From the NCBI RefSeq assembly GCF_018130615.1, contig NZ_JAFCKB010000001.1, positions 558,001-622,000 on the forward strand: a DNA stretch of 64,000 nucleotides, written 5' to 3'. A program made the translations under genes and the position numbers. Below the pieces are notes generated by a model. That model was not told where the DNA came from and did not search any database. It worked only from the letters and a program-made list of their open reading frames with translations. This document shows, piece by piece, positions 56,115 to 64,000 of this stretch. Every line of letters starts with the position of its first letter. Position 1 is the first letter of the stretch. The stretch is from Bradyrhizobium manausense. GTDB lineage: Bacteria; Pseudomonadota; Alphaproteobacteria; Rhizobiales; Xanthobacteraceae.

Positions 56115-57251
56115 ATGAAGAGCCCGTTCTATACCGCCGAGCACGACGCCTTCCGCGACGTGATGCGCCGCTTCGTCGACAAGGAGATCGCGCCGTTCGC
56201 CCATGATTGGGATGAGGCCGGCGAATTTCCGCGCGGACTCTATCGCAAGGCGGCGGAGATCGGGCTGTTGGGGCTGGGATTCCCCGAGGAATATGGCGGG
56301 ATCGCCGCCGACCAGTTCATGAAGATCGTCGCGAGCCAGGAATTGGCGCGCGCCGGGGCTGGCGGTGTCAGCGCCAGCCTGATGAGCCACACCATCGGCT
56401 CGCCGCCGATCGCGCGCGCGGCGCGCCCGGAAGTCAAGGCGCGCGTGCTGCCGCAGGTGCTCTCTGGCGACAGGATCTCCGCGCTCGCGATCACCGAGCC
56501 GGGTGGTGGGTCCGATGTCGCGAGCTTGCGCACCCGGGCGCGGCGCGACGGTGATCACTACGTCGTGAGTGGCGAAAAGACCTTCATCACCTCGGGCGTG
56601 CGCGCCGATTATCTGACCGTTGCGGTGCGTACGGGCGGTGAGGGCGCTGGCGGCGTCAGCCTGCTCCTGATCGAGGGCGATACGCCCGGCCTGTCGCGCA
56701 CCAAGCTGAAGAAGATGGGCTGGTGGGCCTCCGACACCGCGACGCTGCATTTCGATGATTGCCGCGTGCCGGCCGAAAACCTGATCGGCGAGGAGGGCCA
56801 GGGTTTCAAGATCATCATGCAGAACTTCAACAGCGAGCGCATGGGCATGGCCGCCGGCTGCACCGCCTTTGCCCGCGTCTGTCTCGACGAGGCCGTCGCT
56901 TACGCCAAGGAGCGCAAGACGTTCGGCAAGCCGCTCGCCCAGCACCAGGTCATCCGCCACAAGATCGTCGACATGGCGCAGAAGGTCGCAGCCTCGCAAG
57001 CGATGCTGGAGATGCTGGCCTGGCGTCTGGAGCAGGGCGAAAGCCCGGTCGCGGAAATCTGCATGATGAAGAACCAGGCGACGCAGACCATGGCGTTCTG
57101 CGCCTCGGAAGCTGTGCAGATCTTTGGCGGCGCCGGCTTCATGCGCGGCATCAAGGCCGAGCGCATTTACCGCGAGGTCAAGGTCAACGCCATCGGCGGC
57201 GGCACCGAGGAGATCATGAAGGATCTGGCATCGAGGCAGATGGGGTTGTGA
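56115..57251 (+). CDS. Acyl-CoA dehydrogenase 1 of the catabolic island
   Basis: FAD enzyme that desaturates an acyl-CoA at C2-C3 and passes electrons to ETF. 378 residues with ALAITEPGGGSDVASLRT in the beta domain and AVQIFGGAGFMRG at the C-terminus. The C-terminal position used by medium-chain enzymes is Gly (AIGGGTEE), but a Glu stands at the helix G position in FNSERMGMAAG, as in isovaleryl- and long-chain dehydrogenases, so it should be active. A family A repeat lies between this gene and the next dehydrogenase gene. Confidence 0.93.
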   Translation: MKSPFYTAEHDAFRDVMRRFVDKEIAPFAHDWDEAGEFPRGLYRKAAEIGLLGLGFPEEYGGIAADQFMKIVASQELARAGAGGVSASLMSHTIGSPPIARAARPEVKARVLPQVLSGDRISALAITEPGGGSDVASLRTRARRDGDHYVVSGEKTFITSGVRADYLTVAVRTGGEGAGGVSLLLIEGDTPGLSRTKLKKMGWWASDTATLHFDDCRVPAENLIGEEGQGFKIIMQNFNSERMGMAAGCTAFARVCLDEAVAYAKERKTFGKPLAQHQVIRHKIVDMAQKVAASQAMLEMLAWRLEQGESPVAEICMMKNQATQTMAFCASEAVQIFGGAGFMRGIKAERIYREVKVNAIGGGTEEIMKDLASRQMGL

Positions 57252-57258
57252 TCTCAGC

Positions 57259-57356
57259 GTCATTCCGGGGCGGCGCGAAGCGTCGAACCCGGAATCTCGA
57301 TATCGTAGAACTCATCTCTGGATTCCGGGTTCGCGCTTCGCGCGCCCCGGAATGAC
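57259..57356. repeat. Palindromic repeat, family A
   Basis: GTCATTCCGGGGCGGCGCGA at the left and CGCGCCCCGGAATGAC at the right, with an inner CCCGGAATC/GATTCCGGG pair. It fills the gap between the two dehydrogenase genes. Confidence 0.85.
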
Positions 57357-57368
57357 GAAGAGGACAAA

Positions 57369-58527
<1,159 letters not shown>

Positions 58528-58529
<2 letters not shown>

Positions 58530-58576
58530 GCATGATCTTGTCGGAAAACCGCTTCACACTTTTCCGGATCATGCTC
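58528..58576. repeat. GAGCATGATC palindromic element at the dehydrogenase 2 stop codon
   Basis: GAGCATGATC (58528-58537) and GATCATGCTC (58567-58576) are perfect inverted arms around CGGAAAACCG-CTTCACACTTTTCCG, which itself pairs. This is a widespread Rhizobiales-type small repeat as I recall it. It starts inside the stop codon of the upstream gene. Confidence 0.85.
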
Positions 58577-58591
58577 TAGGGGGAAGTCCTG

Positions 58592-59248
58592 ATGATCACG
58601 CTCTATCACTGCGACGCCGCGCGCTCGTTCCGCCCGCTCTGGATGCTGGAGGAGATGGGGCTGCCGTATGAGCTGAGGATGCTGCCGTTCCCGCCGCGGG
58701 TGTTCGCCAAGGAATATCTCGCACTCAATCCGCTCGGCACGATTCCCTTCATGGTCGACGGCGAGACCAAGATGACGGAGTCCTCCGGCATCTGCCATTA
58801 TCTCGGCGTCAAGCACGGCCCGACGCCGCTGATGGTCGGCCCCGAGGATCCCGCCTATGGCGTGTTCCTGAACTGGATGTATTTCAGCGACGCCACGTTA
58901 ACCTTCCCGCAAACGCTGGTGCTCCGCTACACCCAGCTTGAGCCGGAGGAACGCCGCAATCCGCAAGTCGCCACCGACTATGCGAAATGGTTCCTGGGCC
59001 GGCTGCGCGCCGTCGAGGCCGCGACCGCTAAAGCCGAAACCTTGTGCGCCGGCCGCTTCACCGCCGCTGACATTGTCATCGGTTATGCGCTACGTCTCGC
59101 CGACAATATCGGTCTCGCCAAGGATTTCGGGCCGAATGTCGCGGCCTATTGGGCGCGTTTGCAGCAACGCGATGGTTTCAAGCGCGCGGTTGCTGCGGAG
59201 CAGAAGGCCGGCACTGAACAGAATGTTGCGCCGCGTGTGAGGGCGTGA
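58592..59248 (+). CDS. Glutathione S-transferase family protein
   Basis: A 218-residue two-domain GST: thioredoxin-like N-domain (ITLYHCDAARSFRPLWMLEEMGL, NPLGTIPFMVDG, MTESSGICHYL) and an all-helical C-domain. The ESS motif that binds the gamma-glutamyl group is present. A catalytic Ser or Cys near residues 7-12 is possible. It lies between the dehydrogenase genes and the regulator gene, so it may act on an intermediate of that pathway or in detoxification. Confidence 0.88.
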   Translation: MITLYHCDAARSFRPLWMLEEMGLPYELRMLPFPPRVFAKEYLALNPLGTIPFMVDGETKMTESSGICHYLGVKHGPTPLMVGPEDPAYGVFLNWMYFSDATLTFPQTLVLRYTQLEPEERRNPQVATDYAKWFLGRLRAVEAATAKAETLCAGRFTAADIVIGYALRLADNIGLAKDFGPNVAAYWARLQQRDGFKRAVAAEQKAGTEQNVAPRVRA

Positions 59249-59424
59249 GCATTCCGCAGGGCGGGACTACGGGTCTCATCGCGGTTCCGGGAAGACGGAT
59301 GCTCGTCCCGGAATGGTAATCTTTTGCGCGTCGTGACAGCGCTATCCCGTCGTGACAGTGCCCAAATTTCCGCTAAGGTGACCTCCGTCCGCAGCGGCCA
59401 AAGAGCCGCGCGAGGAGGATCCCA

Positions 59425-60225
59425 ATGGAAGACCAGGGTCGCGAATCCGACCATCTGATGTTGATCACGCCGGAGCGGGTCTTTTATGCCGGCTTGCTCG
59501 GACGGCCCCGCAAGCGGACCCCAGGTTGCTGCCACGTCTATGTTGCTGTGAAAGGCAGTCTGCATCTGTCCATCGACGACGTTCTTGCCACCGCCGAATT
59601 GTTCGTCACCCTGCCGAATCAGCGGCATTCCATTGCCAGCGACTATCGCACTGCAATCAGCGTGACCCTCGAACCGGAAAGCATGCCTGACGGCGTGATC
59701 GAGGCCCTAGCCGAGCGGCTGACCGGAGTCGACAGGGCCGTCTACGCCCGCAAGATCCTCGCCGCCTACGCGCTGCTGCGCCAGCGCCGCTATGGCGACA
59801 TCACCACTGCCGAATTCGACGAGATGTGCTTTGGCGAGGCGCTGCCGCGCCGCGTGCTCGATCCGCGCGTCACGCGCGCGGTTGCGCGCATCGAGCGCTT
59901 TTCCGGCGAACCGGTGACGGCTGACACATGCGCTGCCGAAGCGGGGCTCTCCGCTTCGCGCTTCCTGCATCTGTTCAAGGAAGAGACCGGCATCTCGTTC
60001 CGCTCCTTCCGGGCCTGGAAGCGCGCGCGGCATCTGCTGCACTTCGCCAACCAGGACCTCAACCTCGCTCATCTCGCACAGGATATCGGCTATCCCGACA
60101 GCACCCATTTCAGCCACTCGATCCGCCGGTTCTACGGATTGAAGCCGCGCGCCATCTTCGTCGGCTCGCGTGATCTCGCGATCTATCGCAGCACCGAGAC
60201 GGTGCGGCTCGCGGAGGCGAGCTAA
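59425..60225 (+). CDS. AraC-family transcriptional regulator
   Basis: A 266-residue regulator. The N-terminal 150 residues look like a cupin-type effector domain (GCCHVYVAVKGSLHLSI). The C-terminal double HTH reads CAAEAGLSASRFLHLFKEETGISFRSFRAWKRARHLL and LAHLAQDIGYPDSTHFSHSIRRFYGLKP. It sits in the middle of the catabolic island and is the only regulator there, so it probably controls the flanking genes in response to the substrate. Confidence 0.9.
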   Translation: MEDQGRESDHLMLITPERVFYAGLLGRPRKRTPGCCHVYVAVKGSLHLSIDDVLATAELFVTLPNQRHSIASDYRTAISVTLEPESMPDGVIEALAERLTGVDRAVYARKILAAYALLRQRRYGDITTAEFDEMCFGEALPRRVLDPRVTRAVARIERFSGEPVTADTCAAEAGLSASRFLHLFKEETGISFRSFRAWKRARHLLHFANQDLNLAHLAQDIGYPDSTHFSHSIRRFYGLKPRAIFVGSRDLAIYRSTETVRLAEAS

Positions 60226-60230
60226 CGGCG

Positions 60231-60329
60231 CTCTCGTAGGGTGGGCAAAGCGAAGCGTGCCCGCCATTCGTTGCGATGGAAAAAAGTGGCGGGCACGGCG
60301 AAAGAGCGCCTTTGCCCACCCGACGAGAG
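60231..60329. repeat. Palindromic repeat, family C, full copy
   Basis: CTCTCGTAGGGTGGGCAAAG at the left pairs with CTTTGCCCACCCGACGAGAG at the right (one mismatch in 20), with inner GTGCCCGCCA/GGCGGGCAC arms. It lies directly after the AraC gene. Confidence 0.85.
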
Positions 60330-60423
60330 CTCGTCTTTAGCTAGCTTCTCCGCGCAAGAAGCCGCTTGTCCCGCATCACATGATCGCAAGCGTTGAATTC
60401 TCAACGTGCGAGATATTTTTGGC

Positions 60424-61290
60424 ATGAGCGACAAGGCCGTCATCACCTGCGCGCTGAACGGCGTGCTCACCGACCCCAAGCAGCACAACGTGCCCGTGAC
60501 GCCCGAGCAGATGGCGCGCGAGGCCAAGGCTGCGTTCGATGCGGGCGCGTCGATCATGCACATCCATCTGCGCCAGCAGGCGCCGGATAAGGGGCATCTG
60601 CCGTCCTGGGACGTCAGCGTGAGCAAAGAGATCCAGCAGGCGATCCGCGAAGCCTGCCCCGGCGTCATCATCAACCACACCTCGGGCGTGTCGGGGTCGA
60701 ACTACTCCGGCGCGCTCGATTGCATCCGCGAGACCAGGCCGGAGATCGCCGCCTGCAACGCCGGCTCGCTGAATTATCTGAAGGTGAAGGCCGACAACAC
60801 CTGGGCTTGGCCGCCGATGATGTTCGACAACGCGGTCGAGAAGGTGAAAGACTATCTCGACGTCATGAATTCAGTCGGCACCATCCCCGAGTTCGAATGC
60901 TTTGACGTCGGCATCGTCCGCTGCGTCGGCATGTACCACCAGGTCGGCATGTACAAGGGGCCACTGGAATATAACTTCGTGATGGGCGTTGCTTCGGGAA
61001 TGCCTTCGGATCCGGAGCTACTGCCGATCCTGATCAAGCTGAAGCGGCCCGAAGCGCAGTTTCAGGTCACCGCCATCGGCCGCGAAGAGATCTGGCCGCT
61101 GCACCAGCGCTGCGCCGAGCTCGGCGGCCACCTGCGAACCGGTCTCGAGGATGCGTTCTATCTCGCCGACGGCAGGAAGGTGACCTCGAACGGACAGCTG
61201 ATCGAAGCCATCGCCGCCTGTGCCCGGCGTGCCGGTCGCGAGATCGCCAGCCCCGCCGAGGCGCGGAAGATCTTTGGGACGAACAGGTAG
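60424..61290 (+). CDS. Beta-keto acid cleavage enzyme (BKACE, DUF849)
   Basis: Zinc enzyme that reacts a beta-keto acid with acetyl-CoA to give acetoacetate and a new acyl-CoA; the founding member cleaves 3-keto-5-aminohexanoate. From ATG 60424 it has 288 residues in a TIM barrel. The zinc-binding His46 and His48 are in IMHIHLR, with VIINHTSGVSG and FECFDVGIVR also typical. A GTG at 60406 would add six residues. Specificity in this family varies widely; the adjacent carboxylase and dehydrogenases suggest a step in degrading an unusual acid. Confidence 0.9.
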   Translation: MSDKAVITCALNGVLTDPKQHNVPVTPEQMAREAKAAFDAGASIMHIHLRQQAPDKGHLPSWDVSVSKEIQQAIREACPGVIINHTSGVSGSNYSGALDCIRETRPEIAACNAGSLNYLKVKADNTWAWPPMMFDNAVEKVKDYLDVMNSVGTIPEFECFDVGIVRCVGMYHQVGMYKGPLEYNFVMGVASGMPSDPELLPILIKLKRPEAQFQVTAIGREEIWPLHQRCAELGGHLRTGLEDAFYLADGRKVTSNGQLIEAIAACARRAGREIASPAEARKIFGTNR

Positions 61291-61299
61291 CCACACTCC

Positions 61300-61393
61300 G
61301 TCATTCCGGGATGGCCGAAGGCCAGGCCCGGAATCCATAGCCACGATCGGGAGTATGGATTCCGGGCTCGCGCTCCGCGCGCCCCGGAATGAC
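61300..61393. repeat. Palindromic repeat, family A
   Basis: GTCATTCCGGGATGGCCGAA at the left and CGCGCCCCGGAATGAC at the right, with an inner CCCGGAATCCAT/ATGGATTCCGGG pair. It fills the gap between the cleavage enzyme and carboxylase genes. Confidence 0.85.
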
Positions 61394-61407
61394 GAGCAGG
61401 AGATTTA

Positions 61408-63024
61408 ATGTCCATTCTCGAAAACGCCATTTCCCCCGGCAGCGCCGCATATCGTGCCAATCGCGACGGCATGCTCGGCTTGATCGATCGCATGCGCGCG
61501 CTGGAAGAGCGCACGCGTGCGGCGTCGGCGGCGGCAAAGGATCGCTTCCACAAGCGCGGTCAATTGCTGCCGCGCGAGCGCGTCGCGCTGGTGCTCGATC
61601 CCGGCGCGCCGTTCATCGAGCTGTCGACGCTCGCCGGCTACATGTTCGACGTACCGGACGCCGACAAGAGCGTCCCCGGCGGCGGCGTCATCGCCGGCAT
61701 CGGCTTCGTCTCGGGCGTCCGTTGCATGGTCAGCGCCAGCGATTCCGGCATCGATGCCGGCGCACTCCAGCCCTTCGGCCTCGACAAGACGCTGCGCGTG
61801 CAGGAGCTCGCGCTGGAGAACAAGTTGCCTTACGTCCAGCTGGTCGAAAGCGCGGGGGCTAATCTCTTGCGCTATCGCGTCGAGGATTTTGTCCGCGGCG
61901 GCAACATCTTTCGCAACCTCGCGCGGCTCTCGGCCGCAGGCCTGCCGGTCGTCACCGTCACGCATGGCTCGTCCACGGCGGGCGGCGCCTACCAGACCGG
62001 CCTGTCCGACTACATCGTCATGGTGCGTGGCCGCACGCGCGCCTTCCTGGCCGGGCCACCACTGCTGAAGGCCGCCACCGGCGAGATCGCGACGGAAGAA
62101 GAGCTCGGCGGCGCCGAGATGCACACGCAGATCTCCGGCCTCGGCGACTATCTCGCCGAGGACGACCGTGATGCGCTGCGCATCGCGCGCGAGATCATGG
62201 CGGCGCTGGAATGGGAGCGGCCGGGCCGAACGGCTCTGCAGTACAGACCGCCGCGCTATGACCAGGACGAGTTGCTCGGCATCATGCCGATGGATCACAA
62301 GCGTCCGGTCGATATGAAGCAGGTGATTGCCCGCATCATCGACGATTCCGATTTCACCGAGATGGCGCCGAATTACGGGCCGGCCACCGTCTGCGGCCAT
62401 GCCCGCATCGAGGGCCAGGCGATCGGCATCATCACCAACAACGGCCCGCTCGATCCCGCCGGCGCCAACAAGGCGACACATTTCATCCAGGCCTGCTGCC
62501 AGACCCGCACGCCGATCCTCTATCTCAACAACACCACCGGCTACATGGTCGGCAAAGCCTATGAAGAAGCCGGCATGATCAAGCACGGCTCCAAGATGAT
62601 CCAGGCAGTGACGTCAGCGACGGTGCCGCAGATTACAATCTATTGCGGTGCCTCGTTCGGCGCCGGCAATTACGGCATGTGCGGCCGCGGCTTCCATCCG
62701 CGGTTCTGCTTCTCCTGGCCCAACGCCAAGACCGCGGTGATGGGCGGCGAGCAGGCCGCCGAGACCATGGCGATCGTGACGGAAGCCGCCGCCGCGCGCC
62801 GCGGCAAGCCGATCGAGAAGGACAGGCTGGAGGCCATGAAGGCTGAGATCATCGGCGTGTTCGACGGCCAGATGGACGTGTTCTCGACCAGCGCACGGGT
62901 GCTCGACGACGGCGTGATCGATCCGCGCGACACCCGTGCCGTGCTGTCGGAGGTGCTCGCGATCTGCCGCGAGGGCGATGCACGCACGCCGCAGTGCATG
63001 CAGTTCTCGGTGGCGCGCCCATGA
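61408..63024 (+). CDS. Acyl-CoA carboxylase carboxyltransferase (beta) subunit
   Basis: Transfers CO2 from carboxybiotin to an acyl-CoA. The 538-residue protein has the two crotonase-like carboxyltransferase halves: [20 protein letters not shown] and [12 protein letters not shown] in the first, [23 protein letters not shown] and [16 protein letters not shown] in the second. Length and the [15 protein letters not shown] segment are closer to methylcrotonyl-/geranyl-CoA carboxylase than to propionyl-CoA carboxylase. The stop overlaps the next start (ATGA), so it is coupled to the biotin carboxylase subunit. Confidence 0.94.
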   Translation: MSILENAISPGSAAYRANRDGMLGLIDRMRALEERTRAASAAAKDRFHKRGQLLPRERVALVLDPGAPFIELSTLAGYMFDVPDADKSVPGGGVIAGIGFVSGVRCMVSASDSGIDAGALQPFGLDKTLRVQELALENKLPYVQLVESAGANLLRYRVEDFVRGGNIFRNLARLSAAGLPVVTVTHGSSTAGGAYQTGLSDYIVMVRGRTRAFLAGPPLLKAATGEIATEEELGGAEMHTQISGLGDYLAEDDRDALRIAREIMAALEWERPGRTALQYRPPRYDQDELLGIMPMDHKRPVDMKQVIARIIDDSDFTEMAPNYGPATVCGHARIEGQAIGIITNNGPLDPAGANKATHFIQACCQTRTPILYLNNTTGYMVGKAYEEAGMIKHGSKMIQAVTSATVPQITIYCGASFGAGNYGMCGRGFHPRFCFSWPNAKTAVMGGEQAAETMAIVTEAAAARRGKPIEKDRLEAMKAEIIGVFDGQMDVFSTSARVLDDGVIDPRDTRAVLSEVLAICREGDARTPQCMQFSVARP

Positions 63025-64000
63025 GGAACGAATCAGGGCAGCACCGGCCGTTCTTCAGGGTCCTGGTCGCCAATCGCGGCGAGATCGCACTGCGTGTGAT
63101 GCGCAGCGCGCGGCGGCTCGGCCTCGGCGTTGTCGCGGTCTATTCGGATGCGGATCGTGATGCGCTTCACGTCAAGCAGGCCGATCAGGCTGTGCGGATC
63201 GGCGAGGCCCTGCCGGCGCAATCCTATCTCAGCATCCCCGCGATCATCGCTGCGGCCAAGGCCAGCGGCGCGGATGCCGTGCACCCCGGCTATGGCTTCC
63301 TTGCCGAGAACGAAGACTTCGCGCAAGCGTGTAAGGATGCCGGTCTCGTCTTCATCGGTCCGTCGCCGCAGGCGATCGAGGCGATGGGCAACAAGGCCGG
63401 CGCCAAGGAGATCATGAAGAAGGCCGGCGTGCCTATCGTGCCCGGCTATCAAGGTGCCGACCAGGGCGACGAGGTGATGGTCGCGGAAGCCAAAAAGATC
63501 GGCTTCCCCGTGATGATCAAGGCGGTCGCGGGCGGCGGCGGCCGCGGCATGCGGCTCGTCGGTGATGTTGCGTCGTTCCCGGATGCGCTGCGCAGCGCGC
63601 GGTCGGAGGCCAAGGCTGCCTTCGGCGATCCCACGGTGATCCTCGAGCGCGCGATCCAGAACCCGCGCCACATCGAGATTCAGGTGTTCGGCGACAGCCA
63701 CGGCAACGCCATCCATCTCGGCGAGCGCGACTGCTCGGTGCAGCGGCGCCACCAGAAACTGATCGAGGAGGCGCCGTCACCGGCGGTGACGCCGGAGCTG
63801 CGCGCAAGAATGGGCGAGGTTGCGGTCGCCGCCGTGAAAGCGCTGCGCTACGAGGGCGCCGGCACGCTGGAATTCCTGCTCGATGCCAACGGCGAGTTTT
63901 ACTTCATGGAGATGAACACGCGCCTTCAGGTCGAGCATCCCGTGACCGAAGCGATCACCGGGCTCGATCTGGTCGAGCTGCAACTGCGCGTCGCGCGCGG
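63021..64000 (+). CDS. Acyl-CoA carboxylase biotin carboxylase (alpha) subunit, 3' end cut by window
   Basis: ATP-dependent carboxylation of biotin, partner of the carboxyltransferase just upstream. About 326 codons are visible. They include [34 protein letters not shown], the ATP-grasp loop [14 protein letters not shown] and [15 protein letters not shown]. The biotinyl domain, if fused as in alpha subunits, lies beyond the right edge. Start ATG at 63021 overlaps the upstream stop codon. Confidence 0.94.
   Translation, partial: MRNESGQHRPFFRVLVANRGEIALRVMRSARRLGLGVVAVYSDADRDALHVKQADQAVRIGEALPAQSYLSIPAIIAAAKASGADAVHPGYGFLAENEDFAQACKDAGLVFIGPSPQAIEAMGNKAGAKEIMKKAGVPIVPGYQGADQGDEVMVAEAKKIGFPVMIKAVAGGGGRGMRLVGDVASFPDALRSARSEAKAAFGDPTVILERAIQNPRHIEIQVFGDSHGNAIHLGERDCSVQRRHQKLIEEAPSPAVTPELRARMGEVAVAAVKALRYEGAGTLEFLLDANGEFYFMEMNTRLQVEHPVTEAITGLDLVELQLRVAR

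Overview
The window is GC-rich DNA from an alphaproteobacterium, most likely Bradyrhizobium or a close relative. The reasons are codon and base composition, several families of Rhizobiales-type palindromic intergenic repeats, a protocatechuate pathway block, an amino acid:[carrier protein] ligase of the kind characterised in Bradyrhizobium, and many acyl-CoA enzymes. No rRNA, tRNA, CRISPR array, transposase, integrase or phage gene is visible. The assignment to genus is inference from content, not from a marker-gene search.

Layout. 1-6.4 kb: mutS (cut by the left edge), then an aromatic-degradation block with a 3-oxoadipyl-CoA thiolase, a hydroxyquinol/catechol-type intradiol dioxygenase and pcaH-pcaG. 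6.6-13.4 kb: a chemoreceptor, a phosphotransferase-family protein, a MarR-EmrA-EmrB efflux operon with a clear operator, and a Zur-like Fur protein. 13.5-27 kb: housekeeping and envelope genes (EamA exporter, ispG, TauD-like dioxygenase, amidase, Na+/H+ antiporter, class A beta-lactamase, metacaspase-like protein, farnesyl diphosphate synthase, mtgA, rpmF). 27-33.4 kb: two cyclic-di-GMP proteins and a divergent MarR/monooxygenase pair.

33.5-37.3 kb holds the most interesting locus: a GNAT-like protein, an aminoacyl-tRNA-synthetase-like amino acid:[carrier protein] ligase and an acyl-CoA-dehydrogenase-like protein in one operon, divergent from a small acyl carrier protein. The ligase family and its charging of carrier protein are known. 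What happens to the carrier-bound amino acid is, as far as I know, not. The dehydrogenase-like member appears to lack the catalytic glutamate at both positions used by the family, and the GNAT-like protein is a candidate acceptor-transferase.

37.5-47.3 kb: methionine salvage (mtnP, mtnA), a HAD hydrolase, a secreted trypsin-like protease, a Baeyer-Villiger-type monooxygenase, an orphan MCE/MlaD protein, a fused ADP-forming acyl-CoA synthetase and a glycosyltransferase. 47.4-51.4 kb: a Gram-negative sortase with its VIT/vWA target protein, which ends in an LPKTA sorting signal, and a divergent HTH protein. After another glycosyltransferase, 53-64 kb is a catabolic island: a branched-chain-type solute-binding protein, an AMP-forming acyl-CoA ligase, two acyl-CoA dehydrogenases, a GST, an AraC regulator, a beta-keto acid cleavage enzyme and the two subunits of a biotin-dependent acyl-CoA carboxylase (the last cut by the right edge). 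Its substrate cannot be read from sequence, but the enzyme set describes activation, dehydrogenation, carboxylation and thiolytic-type cleavage of a carboxylic acid.

All positions, motifs and alignments were read by eye. No database search was run.
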